Positions 10,782 through 22,005 of a stretch of 64,000 nucleotides of DNA are shown in pieces. Source of the stretch: Tubulanus polymorphus (lineage: Eukaryota; Nemertea; Palaeonemertea; Tubulaniformes; Tubulanidae); the NCBI RefSeq assembly GCF_964204645.1, contig NC_134036.1, forward strand, positions 5,529,600 to 5,593,599, read 5' to 3'. Position 1 is the first letter of the stretch; each line of letters begins with the position of its first letter. Made by a program: the position numbers and the translations under genes. The notes below the pieces were generated by a model, which worked only from the letters and a program-made list of their open reading frames with translations, had not been told where the DNA came from and did not search any database.

Positions 10782-11361
10782 GTACGGTGGCTGATAAGGG
10801 CCAAATGCATTGATTTTTACACGACCTCGGTTATAGAAAAATGCAAAACGAACCCTATAGAGCAAAAACGGATTTTTCAATTTTGCTACCGCGCAAAAAC
10901 GAACTTTTCGTTTTTGCTAGGGCGCAAAAACGAAATATTATAGCGCAAAAACGAAAACATTCGTTTTTGCTTTATGATTTTTCGTTTTTGCTCCATAACA
11001 TTCGTTTTTGCGCCCTAGCAAAAACGAACTTTCGTATTTGCTCTATTGAATTATTTTTCATATGACCTTGATTATAGAAAAATGCAAAATGAAAATCCAT
11101 AAAGCAAAAATGATCGTTTTTGCCGGACTTTACTGCGCAAAAACAAAAAATCATGGAGAAAAACGAATATTTTCGTTTTTTCTCTATAATATTTCCTTTT
11201 TGCGCGGTAGCGAAACGAAAGTTCGTTTTTTGCTACGGTGCAAAAACGAATTTTATGGCGCAAAACATGAAATCATAATATTTCGTTTTGTGCGGTAAAA
11301 TAAATTCTTGGACGCTAGCTAAGCGAAGAGCTCATTTTTGCTCTATAAGTTTCGTTTTGTG
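10782..11361. mobile_element. Foldback element beside B1, right end cut by the duplication joint
   Basis: The left inverted end is intact (GTACGGTGGCTGATAAG..., ACACGACCTCGGTTATAG). The body is a run of alternating GCAAAAACGAA and TTCGTTTTTGC words. The right inverted end is missing because the tandem duplication joint follows TTTCGTTTTGTG. Confidence 0.8.
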
Positions 11362-13244
11362 TCATTAAGTAATTGATTCCTCGTTTACAAAATTGTTGAA
11401 GTTTTGAGAATTGAACGACTGAGTGATAGAAGGAACATCTGTGTAATTTCATCATTTTAACTAAAATATAAAGTCTCCGCTCGAGAAAGGGCTGACTTTT
11501 ATAGACACATTTGTTTACGTACATGTCGGAATTTCAAACGTTGTAAACATTTCAACTAAAACGCGCCATAGCCTTACAAAGGCTTACAGGATATACACGA
11601 AAGTATCAAAGTCGTTACATGTTACTCATGGCAGACATGTTTAGGGTAATGGTACTAATCTGCTGGTTTTAGTAGTAGGAGCTCCCATAATTTTAAATTC
11701 ATTAGGTTCTGTTTTGCGCAATTATTCATCAACTTTTTGCGTACAATCTCGAGGCAGGCAGAGTTAAAAACCGATTCGCATAGATCCTCCAACAGCCTCT
11801 GGGGTGTTTTCTCTTTTCATGGAAATGGAAGATTATTGTTAGACGTCGGCTGTATCGTCGAGGGAAATACGCCAACACGAGACTAATGTCGTCAAAACGA
11901 GAATAATGTCGTGAAAATGAGAATTAAGTCGTCAAACCGAGATTAAACTCGTCAAGTCAAGAATAATGTCTTCAAAACGAGAATAAAGTCGTTTAAATCG
12001 AGAATAACCTCGTCAAAACGACAAAAAGTCACAAACAAAAACAAATTAGATGCTGCTTCTACGGCGTTAGAAGCATCATTGGTTATAATATCGTTAAGAG
12101 CCCTCTCGTCGAGGGGGCCCAAAGATGAAACAGACATAGAGATGCTTAAGGTTATCACCTGCCATAATGATTTAGTCACGATCCATCGTGGTTAGTAATT
12201 CGGTCACAATAAAAGGGTTTAATACGCTTCGTGAAATCGATCCACGATCAGTAAAAGTAATACGTTCAAATATCAATTACTGCACACAATTTGATAGAAA
12301 TTACTGCCTTTACCTTTTGATTATCTTCAATTTCTGTCGTTGTCCCGATAGGCCTCTCGTACTGTACAGCGCATTGCTATATTTTTCTTTTTTTTCGATT
12401 GGTACCTGTATAAAGCAAAATAATATGATCTTAAAAATATATGTGTGGTATTGGTTACGCTGAACATCCAAAATCATGGTCTCATTTTTGAATTTAAAAG
12501 TCAAGTTAAATCCTATCTTATAAATTTAAATTACAATAAATAAGAACTGGGTGCAGTCCACAGAGTTTAGCAGTTTCGAGAAAGACGGATTGATTTGGAG
12601 TTAACTCGATGAAAATCGACTGGTTTTTTTACTTCAGCATTTTTCTAACAGCGTTACAACCGGGTTCTTTTCTGGTTCTCACAAAAAATGATCATATCCT
12701 AAACCGATTTGAGATCAACGGAATCGATGAATAAATCCAATCGATTCCTTTTTAGGTAGACCTTTTTGGTGAAACTGGACCCAGAGTGTACATTCAGCTC
12801 ATCCCCGTGACGTTCGAACTCGAACGCGATTAACTAGTTATCTGTTTTCGTCAATAATTTCTTGATCAAATGCGTCAGCTCGAAAATATGCATATTTTAT
12901 TCTGCATTCTCACTGGTCGGTAGTACTTGAAGTACCTTTGTATTTTTCTTTGTAAAATACATACAATCAGTGTATAGTTCTGTCCCATTGCATTGTTTAA
13001 TTTTATAGTCTCTTATGATGTCTAATTGAAAATACTTATATTAAAAATAAGTAAAACACTTGACTTTGTATACCCCTCGTGTCGACACGTGGAATAATTC
13101 CATTTCAATTTCAATTACTCTGACAAAACGGGGCCATCGATCTATTTCCCTTCACCGAGGAATCATAATCGTTCGCGTCGAATAGAAAAAAAACAAAAAT
13201 CGAGAAACGAAACGAAACGAAACAAAACGAGACGAAAATAGATG
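11362..13244. other. Region between the duplication joint and B2
   Basis: No gene. Same content as 5811-7693: peptide-upstream relic, unclassified block, 21-bp minisatellite and peptide 3' flank. Confidence 0.6.
11876..12022. repeat. 21-bp minisatellite before B2
   Basis: Same array as at 6325-6471, with no unit-number change noticed. Confidence 0.85.
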
Positions 13245-13609
13245 TTAAACATGTTTTAATTTAAAGTCACCAGGATTATACCCTCGATAGCGAATCTTCC
13301 AGTCTGACCCACAACCAGGACACATCCGAACCTCACACTTTGCCTTGCAATCTTTATACTTAGGAAAATCGTAATTATAATAAGGTCTGCAGTAGCCGCA
13401 GTTCCTGTTGACGCAAAGGGAACACATGAAAAACCCACTTGAATTAGCAAAACCAGTGACCATCAAAACAAAAAATAACAGATACTGAAAATAGAATAAA
13501 TCAGGTGTTGTACATTTCTGTGAAAAGTACGTTATTCATACAAAAAATACACGATCCCTAAAGTGTTTCAATTCACACATACACACACGCACGCACGCAC
13601 GCACGCACG

Positions 13610-13643
<34 letters not shown>

Positions 13644-13958
13644 TGAATGCGTAAACGGAAGAGGACTGAGGCGAGGAGAAGACTCCGCTGTGGCCTGATA
13701 GCCACACGGTGATTCAACCCGTGGTAGATAAGGATCAACCATTGTTTTACTTGTGTGCAGTAGATCATACTACTGCGACAACACAGGCATTAACCCACGG
13801 CGAAACGGGATTCACCATATGTCGCTAGTGTGCGGTAAAACGTGGCCTACTGCGCAACGGGATGTTTAGCTCAGGACGTGACCGGGTGTCGCTAGCGAAT
13901 ATATATTTATAGAAATATAAATTACAAACAAGAACTATGCATTTACCTTCGATGACAT
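13245..13958 (-). CDS. Peptide B2: family B, recent duplicate of B1
   Basis: Exons 13947..13958 and 13245..13484; product 83 residues. It differs from B1 by one amino acid, Ser to Arg just after the fourth cysteine (CGYCRPYYN instead of CGYCSPYYN). The intron is 6 bp longer because of the microsatellite. Confidence 0.8.
13574..13643. repeat. CA/GCAC microsatellite in the B2 intron
   Basis: Longer GCAC block than in B1, and the GT interruption before CACATGAATG is lost. Confidence 0.95.
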
Positions 13959-14187
13959 GTTTCTCCGATTCGCTAGATCTCAACTCAAACGTGTTTGTGA
14001 AGTCTACAAATTCCTTCTGACAACCGCGTGTACGTGTACAACGGTGCGACCAAACGATAGCGGTTTATATGGAGAGACATAATATTTTGATCGAACTATT
14101 GAAATCAAGCAGACGTTTCAATTGGGTTCAATTCTCTTTGTCTCTATCACTCAGACGCACTCGAATCGGTATCGTATATCACCATCG
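13959..14187 (-). promoter_or_regulatory. Promoter of peptide B2
   Basis: TATAAA on the minus strand at plus 14064-14069, 106 nt upstream of the ATG; the conserved upstream block follows to about 14183. Confidence 0.6.
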
Positions 14188-16338
14188 CCCGATATCATAT
14201 GCGTTAAATTTTAGCAGCTGTGTTAGGAGTATTAAGAATTTTTCGATGTTTCCGAGTTAATTATACTAAACATTTTAAACTATTATCATATATTCTTCAA
14301 TAGCCGTCTTCTAGATAAGAGTGATATCGTTCTCGAATCTTCGAATTCATCGAGACTGCGACGGTCGTCATTTGTAAATGAGTTGAATTTTACAAATAGC
14401 TGGCTTTATTGATAATGAGAAAAGTCGTCGCTATATAATCATAAAATCTAATGGAATCGTATTGAATCAAAAAAGCCACTGTGAAGATCGTCGTAGTTAT
14501 TTCACAGAGTAGTTGACGTATTCGAAAACGAAAAATTCGCAGAAAACCCAGTTATTTTTGGTTATTTCGCGCAGCTTCTTAACGTTGTATTAGATTATGG
14601 CTGGAATATAACAAGGCTCTTTGAACCAGTGAATTCTATGTACACAGTCCATCATATTTTAAAGCAGTTACTGAGAACAGAAATAAAACCGTGGATCACT
14701 TGATATTTGTGTAGGAAATCTCGTGCAGGCTTATGTTTGTGTGTCAAAGAAATGTTTCCGAGAATATCTTAACCGGGTATTTATTTCATTAACATTGACA
14801 TTTTCTTTGATAACGAAATCCAGTTCGAATCTGCAGCAATGAATTTTTAGTGCGAATGTGAACTGGCGCGGAAAGTCGGTATCGCTGCTTTGTAACTACT
14901 TGATTTCTTCGTTTCAGAGTCCATATTTCATAATGCTTTCATAAGTGTTAGGGAACTAACAGTAACATGCATTTCGAATAAACTTGTAAACTCTAAGCCT
15001 ACATTTATTGAGAACATTAGAGAATACGGTACGATCATTTTTGCCAATTTTCAGAAACTTTTCGACGCTGCTTTGCAGCTATATTTGTTTTGTTTTTTTT
15101 CATTTCTTTCCTCCATTCTACATAACTGCATGTTCGTGAAATCAATTGTGAATTCAATTTGGATTCTAAAACGGACAAGTTACTAATCTCGATCTTTCCG
15201 CTCGCTATAGCTTCAAAATTCTGAGAACCGCGATGTCGCTATAGAGGAAGGGTCAACGAAGAAGCAGTAGAAAACGCTTTATACTCGTATGACATAATCG
15301 TAACATGCGATACCGGTTCGAGTGCGTCTGAGTGATAGAGGGAATTTGAACAGATAAAACATCTGCATCACTTCACACAATTGTTATTGATTATGAACTG
15401 TCACTCACTCTCCGGTTCTCTCCCTCCCTCTCTATTCCAACGGCAAACTCGTTCATATGCGTGAAGCAGAATAGTAGAATAGGAATAAACATTACATCGA
15501 CTTCACTAATGCCCGAAATCTGAGATCTAAACATTCATGAAAGGTTTGATAATAATTCATTAATAATTTATTCCATTATCTATTTATACAATGTGCTCAT
15601 TGGCTTTACACTATATTAATAGGAATAAACATTACATCGACTTCACTAATGCCAGAAATCTGAGATCTAAACAGTCGCGAAAGGTTTGATAATAATTCAT
15701 TAATAATTTATTCTATTATCTATGTATACAATGTGCTCATTGACTTTACACCATATCTATTAATAGCAATAAACATTACATCGACTTTTCCAATGCCAGA
15801 GATTTGAAATCTACACAGTCGCGAAAGGTTTTAATAATAATTCAATAATAATTTATTCTGCCTAAAATCCATATACAATATGCGCATTGGCTTAACATCA
15901 TATATTAAAGGGAACAGCGAAACAGAAAATTAAATCGAGTTTTATTAAAAGCTTTTATAGTTCCAAATAATTCCCTTTATTACACAATATGTTCAACTGT
16001 CTATTTAACATAACAGCCAACAGTAAGGAGCATGGATACATGATCGTCAACCAAAATGTAAATGCAATGCCATCAGAATTAACCTATTCAAAATATCCCC
16101 ACAAAGCATTGTCGTGAAAAAAAGTATTCTTGCAATTCCACATCAGCATTAGTCTAATAACACGCCCTTTTAACCGAAGACAAATTCTTTATCTAGTAAA
16201 GTCTGAGCCTCATATTTCAGAAAAGGATTTTGTATCTTAAAGAATTCGTCAGTATTATGACTGTGTTGAGACTAGAAGATACACAATATCCGTGTAAGAT
16301 GATAACGAGAGAAATCCCGCAATAAATTCAGCAAAAAC
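14188..16338. other. Upstream region of B2
   Basis: No gene. Holds the inverted promoter-like block (about 15301-15369), the three-unit tandem repeat and the lead-in to the foldback element, as in the B1 unit. Confidence 0.5.
15478..15907. repeat. About 140-bp tandem repeat, three copies (B2 unit)
   Basis: Same three-unit array as at 9921, with single-base changes such as CATTGAC for CATTGGC. Confidence 0.85.
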
Positions 16339-16979
16339 GTACGGTGGCTGATAAGGGCCAAATGCATTGATTTTTACACGACCTCGGTTATAGAAAAATG
16401 CAAAACGAACCCTATAGAGCAAAAACGGATTTTTCAATTTTGCTACCGCGCAAAAACGAACTTTTCGTTTTTGCTAGGGCGCAAAAACGAAATATTATAG
16501 CGCAAAAACGAAAACATTCGTTTTTGCTTTATGATTTTTCGTTTTTGCTCCATAACATTCGTTTTTGCGCCCTAGCAAAAACGAACTTTCGTATTTGCTC
16601 TATTGAATTATTTTTCATATGACCTTGATTATAGAAAAATGCAAAATGAAAATCCATAAAGCAAAAATGGTTCGTTTTTGCCGGACTTTACTGCGCAAAA
16701 ACAAAAAATCATGGAGAAAAACGAATATTTTCGTTTTTTCTCTATAATATTTCCTTTTTGCGCGGTAGCGAAACGAAAGTTCGTTTTTTGCTACGGTGCA
16801 AAAACGAATTTTATGGCGCAAAACATGAAATCATAATATTTCGTTTTGTGCGGTAAAATAAATTCTTGGACCCTAGCTAAGCGAAGAGCTCATTTTTGCT
16901 CTATAAGTTTCGTTTTGTGTTTTTCTATAATCGAGGTCGTGTGAAAATTATTGTATTTGGCACTTATCAGCCACCGTAC
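16339..16979. mobile_element. Complete foldback element downstream of MT1
   Basis: The ends are long inverted repeats of about 75 bp. The left starts GTACGGTGGCTGATAAG and continues through ACACGACCTCG, TTATAGAAAAA and CAAAACGAA; the right end is its complement, ending CTTATCAGCCACCGTAC. The interior is made of GCAAAAACGAA words in alternating orientation, so most of the element can fold on itself. It has no coding capacity. A target-site duplication is not obvious from flanks AAAAAC and TATTAG. It is best described as a non-autonomous foldback/MITE-like element; the superfamily is not determined. Confidence 0.82.
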
Positions 16980-18043
16980 TATTAGCCATCATCAGGCGTA
17001 CGTTATGTGATTTTCCGGTCGATCTCTTACTCCTTCAACCAAAAAAAAAAACAAAAACAAAAGAAAAGTTAGTCAAAAGACAAATTATCTCTTTATGACA
17101 CCAAACGAATTATGTACATTAACTTCAATTATGGACGAGAGACCATCGCTTGTAATACGATTAAGCTACTGTATACTTTAATTCAGGGTCGTAATCTCGA
17201 ATAATAACAAACCTATAATAAGGCCTAATACTCCTTGACAAGTGACACAGTAACCATACGACATACGGTTGATTCTAATTTCAAAATTGATTAGGTCAAT
17301 CTTTTACGACTTAATTCAGAGTTTCAGTAAGTTACTTTTTTCCTCAAGCTAAGCTCGACTAAGGTCGACTCACGACCCGATTATCTCGTCGTGAGATAAG
17401 AGCGGTTTTTAAAACGTGACCGCCGGTTACCGATCAATTCGTTGCATCGTCGTAATAGCGCTCAGGTCGACTACGACCCGATCGCCGCAGGCTTACTCTG
17501 TCGCTGATTTGCTACGAAGGTTTGATCGGGTCGTGTAAAAGCAGAACTGGTTCTATCCTCGCGATTCGGCTTATACGACTGGTCTGCGATCAATTCGTCG
17601 CGAAGCGCACGGTTCCCGATGAAAATATGGCAGGTCCTTCAGACGAGATGATCGGGTCGCAAGTCGACCTGAGCTTAGCTTTCTTCTACACACGATTAAT
17701 CCTGCCATCCAGCAAAATATGAATGCATGTATTATGCGTTTTTTTGTACGTTTGACGTTTGTACCGCTATGATCGTCAGCATTTAGCCTCGAGTTTGTCA
17801 AATGAATTTCAAGTAAAATGACGCGAATCATGATTAATAAGTAGACTGAGACAACGTAAGGGGTCAACTAATGCTTAAGCATATCGGTCAGAGTGAGCTG
17901 ATAATCAGTGATCCTACACGAGACACGTGGAGTTATACACATTGATATAAGTCGGGAATTATGAGCGGAAGATATCGTTTAAAAGATAGATCCATATGAT
18001 CACCGCGTACTTCAAGATATATTTCCAATAAATATGTTTATCG
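16980..18043. other. 3' flank of MT1
   Basis: No gene. Contains an A-rich run near 17040 and GTCGACT/CGACCCGAT-rich sequence at about 17350-17660. Short open frames here are conserved among copies only because the whole region is. Confidence 0.5.
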
Positions 18044-19850
18044 CTAAGATATGATTTGCAGGTGGACCACAACAGCGGAAGCTGCCATGTGTAACGTGGC
18101 ATTTTCATCGACTGGAACTTTTCTCATATAAACACCGAGCGCGTCGTCCATGAACTCGGCTAGTTTCGATTCGGGAATTCGTTTTACGTGCGGTAAAATT
18201 GCGCCGAACCATTCTGAAAAAAATAACACGATATGTAATAATAGTAGAACGTTCTTTGTTTCGCTATCATCGAAGTATGGTTAAAATCATTGTCACGGTC
18301 CAAATAAGGCCCGGAACAATTAACTCGAGCTTGATTCGTTCCAATTCGCGGCCCGGACCAAATCGTCTCCGTGTGACCGCGCCTGAAGTCTCGCGACGCC
18401 AACGGGTCCGGAAAACAAATGAGGGAGGATGTTTTCAGTTATGGTTCACTTACGTTTTGCAGATTCGCGATCGGAAAATGTGTAATCACGAGTTGTGATT
18501 TCACAACGTTTAACAGCGAACCCCAATGATTCAGCCATTCGGCGATATCCACTGACTATATCCGGAGACCTCCATTCGCTGTATTCCTCCCAGCTCGGCT
18601 CCAACGACCAGTCCGGTGTAAATCCCTACAGAAAAATAACTCGTCATTAGATCTGACTATAGAATTAAAAACCTTTCAAAAATGAATGTCCTTATAAGGT
18701 AATGCATCATTCGAAAGATAAAATTGCTCTATCAACATTTTTTATAGCATATTTAAATCGTAAATCGGTCGAACGGTTAAGCTGCTAGCTTTGGAGAGAA
18801 CCGTCATTATCAACATAATCTGCACTCAGATGGTTACAACATTTCACACTGATGAATGAGTCATACCTGGAAATACGGAGACCATTTTTCCAATTTGTCT
18901 ACATCGCACATGTGAACCATCATTGATGACGTAATCAGCACGAGGACGACTTCCCCGTTAACGGAGAGTAGACGTTTTATATTTTCCAAGTTCTTATATT
19001 GATTCGGAGTCCAGTGAAGAACCATGAACGACGTGACCAAGTCGAATTTCCGTCGCCAGTCCGCTCCGTACGAGTCGGGATCGGTCAAGTCGGCGACCAG
19101 GTATTCGATTTTAGGATTCGGATTTTTCGAACGGGCGAAATCGACCATAGATTCGTACTGGAATGCGATAGTAAAACAAACTATATAGATAAATAAACGC
19201 GATGTTTTTTTTCAATCCAGAATCAAATTCATTTTTCATTCATTGCTCGCGCATTTAGCAGGTCGGCCATTTTATGGTACAGCAAACATATAGCAAACAT
19301 GCACACAAATTTTACCTCCCGTATAGAGACCACGGTGGGATCCCGGTTTGGACATTGGCCGAAATCCCTGAGTTAGCTGATGTTTCCTTGTAACAACCAA
19401 AAGATTTATTTTTTGAATCGGAGAAATATCTAGGCCCGAAATATTACAATCCATTTATTTGAATGAGGTAAGGCAAAGTGATACAATATAGCACTCTAGC
19501 TGAATTCCCTGCGTTTAGCAGGTTTTGGTTTGTCAAATCTGTCAAACCTGTGTCAATGCTGATTGGGCTAACGAAGGGTAACCTCTGAGCTGATGAACGA
19601 TGCAGCTATGATATAACCCCCCCCCCCTCTGACCAACAAAGCAGACTGTATTTACCTTATCAAAAGCGGTAAGATGTTCGACGTTGTCCAATTTACTCAG
19701 TATGGTATTAGTGACTTCACCGCTACCGCAGCCTATATCCAATACATTACTGTAACCACCCGGCTTGAAATCAATGGTCGATAAAACATTAGCGGCCCAA
19801 TTTCTGTTGCCGTCGCTAGCATTCGAATAAAGTTCCGCGTTCGGATTCAT
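18044..19850 (-). CDS. MT1: JHAMT-like SAM-dependent methyltransferase, four exons
   Basis: Exons 19656..19850, 18867..19157, 18454..18625 and 18044..18213 give 275 residues, the usual length of juvenile hormone acid methyltransferases. Every intron is GT-AG and all joins keep frame (phases 0, 0, 1). Class I Rossmann-fold features: motif I VLDIGCGSGEVT (36-47), acidic Asp64 after strand 2 (AFDK), ADLTD (87-91), DLVTSFMVLHW (104-114) and a strand-5 segment VNGEVVLVLIT. The C-terminal half (GFTPDWSLEPSWEEY, SPDIVSGYRRMAESLGF, RDYTF, DDALGVY) follows the JHAMT family pattern. Expected activity is methyl transfer from SAM to a small molecule, likely a carboxylate such as farnesoic acid; the substrate is inference. 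The conserved insect Gln in the N-terminal helix is Asn15 here. MT1 differs from its sisters by Arg250 and Ala258 (others Gly, Gly) and has a GTAAGT exon-3 donor where the others have GTTAGT. Confidence 0.88.
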
Positions 19851-21179
19851 TCTGTATCTTCCGCAAGCAAGAACTTTAGATTGAATTAGATCGAGCGAAA
19901 ATGTTCGAGATCTCGCGGAAGTGAAGAACAGAACCGCGATTACGAGTAAGAGTTTATGCGGGCGGTTTTAATATGATTTCGCACGTTTTCTATAGAGAGC
20001 CGCTTTCAAAACGGATCGCGGCGATATAACGTAAGTTTCTATTGCGGTCGGAGAATAAAAAGTAGCGGTTGAATCGAAACGTCAACATAACTCTATTGCT
20101 TTTCTTTCAAGAGGAAAGACTTGTCGCTTTTTCGTCGTTATTAGATCATAAAATAAAGATTTTTTCGTCGTTATTAGATCATAAAATAAAGATGACGGTC
20201 CCGACGTCGAAATTGAGAGGACACCACCAAACGTATACGCCGAAGAATCGATTTTATCGATTGAAATATATAGGTCAATAAACGTCTAGACTATTTCTTG
20301 AACGTCGAACAACGTGAATGTATCATAACTATCGTTATACAACCCACGTCCGTGTAAACTCTACCAGTGTTCTGTGTTGGGTTTCCATACGCGAAACGAT
20401 ACTTGCTCCTCGAGAAGACCTCTAAAAAACCATAGTTATTAAAACTGTTAGTGATTATTGACTCAATTTTGAATCATCTGTATGCGAGCAATTCTCTACG
20501 CAATTTACGAAATGGCTCATGGAGTATCAGTCAAAACGCCAAACGCCAAACGCCAAACCCCAAACCAGGCCTACCGTCCGAGTTTTACTTCGTTATCGAG
20601 GGCTTTTTCCAATCGAATCGAAGAGGTTGGCCTCTAGGACTGTTGTACTTATCTTGTGAAATGTGAACAGTTCTTTCTTACAGTAGTGTCTTTTTCACGG
20701 TCAGTCTATGTTTTAGTAAATACTCGATTGATGCGCACTCTGTATTAACCTGTCGTTTAGGTAACGAAAACAATTGAGAAAATTCCAATTTCATTTCAAT
20801 TCCAATTTTATCTATTTGAACACATGCGTCAGCTCGAAGATATGTACTTGAAGACAAGTGGTATTTTTCTTTGTAAAAAGCATATATTCCGTGTATAGTT
20901 ATGTCTCGTTGTATAGTTTATCATACAGTCTCTCATGATTTCGAATTGAAAATACCTCTTGAAGTTAATAATTCACTTTGAATACCCCCGGTGTATACCC
21001 CTCGTGTCGAATTGAAAGACTTCGAAATTAATTTCAACTTCAATTTCTCTAACGATAGAGGGCGCGTCGATCTCCGTTCACCTAGAAATAGATAATCGTC
21101 GTTCGCGTCGAATAAAAAACCGAAAAGGGAGAAACGAAACGAAAATAGATGTCAAACATTTTTTTTTCTAGGTTTTAAG
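19851..21179. other. Intergenic: 5' flank of MT1 and 3' flank of C1
   Basis: No gene. Contains a 33-bp direct duplication at 20128-20193 (separate entry), a short CGCCAAA heptamer run near 20535-20560 and one ATGCGTCAGCTCGAAG box near 20825. The frame upstream of the MT1 ATG is closed by a TAA in this copy, which supports the start at 19850. Confidence 0.55.
20128..20193. repeat. 33-bp direct duplication in the MT1 upstream region
   Basis: Two adjacent identical units containing CGTCGTTATTAGATCATAAA. It is present at MT1 and MT4, the two MT copies whose upstream neighbour is a C gene, and absent at the A-linked MT copies. Confidence 0.9.
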
Positions 21180-21773
21180 TCACCAGGAACACATTGGACA
21201 GTATTGTTTGAAACAGTTGTTCATGCATTCTGTCGGCCCACGAATACAGTGATAGCAGTCACTCATTTCACAGTGTGTACAGATCAATAGAAGCCCCAAG
21301 TTAGCGTGAGTATAAGCAGTGACCATCAGCAAAACTAAAACTACCAGATACTGAAAATCATTGAAATCATCAAGTGCTGCACATTTTCTGAGTGAAACAT
21401 ATTACTTATACAAAACATCGATCCAAAAATGTCTCAATTTATACACGTATGAATGTAGAAACAGGAACGGATAGAGGCGACGACGAGCACATGAGGATTC
21501 TACCCGTAGGAGGTAACGGTCCACTAGGCGTCTCAGGTTCGGGTGGTAGATCATCAACTACTGCGGCAACAATGCTTTTACTCGCGGCCGAAAATAGGAT
21601 TCACCAGGTATCGCCAGTGAGCAGTAGGCCATCAACTGCGGCAGTAACGGCAGCTTCGGAACGAGACGCGATACGATTCACCAGTCGTCGCTAGTACAAC
21701 ATCAATTACTCTGGAGATGTTACAATTTTACAACAGATCTATCATAACGTTAATACATTACCGTTGAAGACAT
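21180..21773 (-). CDS. Peptide C1: small secreted eight-cysteine peptide, family C
   Basis: Exons 21762..21773 (Met-Ser-Ser-Thr) and 21180..21350 (171 nt), intron 411 bp, GTAATG donor and TTTTCAG acceptor, phase 0; 60 residues. The stop falls right after the last cysteine group, so exon 2 is too short to stand out as an open frame. The signal peptide is MSSTYLVVLVLLMVTAYTHA with an Ala-x-Ala-like end. The mature part has cysteines C-x2-C-x4-C-x2-C-x6-C-x3-C-x4-C-x2-C, ending Cys-Ser-Trp. The spacing equals family B except for a shorter Cys4-Cys5 loop. Acidic and aromatic residues replace the basic ones of family A. Function is unknown. Confidence 0.78.
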
Positions 21774-22005
21774 TTTCCACCGATTCTTTCAGGTCTCAGC
21801 TCAAACGTGTTTGTGAAGTCTACAAATTCCTTCTGACAACCGCGTGTACGTGTACAACGGTGCGACCAAACGATAGCGGTTTATATAGAGAGACATAATA
21901 TTTTGATCGAACCATTGAAATCATGCAGACGTTTCAATAGGTTTCAATTCTCTTTGTCTCTATCACTCAGACGCACTCGAATCGGTATCGTATATCACCA
22001 TCAAC
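21774..22005 (-). promoter_or_regulatory. Promoter of peptide C1
   Basis: TATATAAACC on the minus strand (TATAAA at plus 21880-21885), 107 nt upstream of the ATG; the conserved block with GAGTGCGTCTGAGTGATAGAG lies at about 21922-22001. Confidence 0.6.

Larger units (their letters stand above)
5811..11361 (+). repeat. Recent tandem segmental duplication, copy 1 (contains B1)
   Basis: This segment is repeated directly at 11362..16918 with only a handful of differences noticed by eye (for example near 6742, 7836, 10170, 10396, 11119 and the microsatellite length). The joint at 11361-11362 fuses the interior of a foldback element (TTTCGTTTTGTG) to sequence that in copy 1 starts at 5811 (TCATTAAGTAATTG), with 2 bp of shared sequence (GT) at the joint. 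The offset is 5551 bp, growing to 5557 after the microsatellite. Confidence 0.9.
11362..16918 (+). repeat. Recent tandem segmental duplication, copy 2 (contains B2)
   Basis: Direct repeat of 5811-11361. This copy continues into the complete right end of the foldback element and then into MT1, so the right side is the original arrangement and the 11361/11362 joint is the new one. Confidence 0.9.

Noticed and set aside
10841-11298. Several 60-78 codon frames rich in Lys/Asn/Phe on both strands
   Set aside because: Translations of the palindromic foldback interior; not genes.
18199-18498. 99-codon plus-strand frame repeated at each MT copy (also 25876, 40435, 52443, 60140)
   Set aside because: It is antisense to MT exons 3-4 and their intron. 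Its conservation follows from the MT gene and unit identity; no domain is seen.
19272-19454. 60-codon minus-strand frame in MT intron 1, repeated in all copies
   Set aside because: Skipping it joins exon 1 to exon 2 in frame as AFDK-YESMVDF, which fits the methyltransferase family; including it would disrupt the fold.
21392-21694. 100-codon plus-strand frame (also 55639-55941)
   Set aside because: Lies inside the C-gene intron on the opposite strand; low-complexity Ala/Ser/Thr composition and no start context or homologue.
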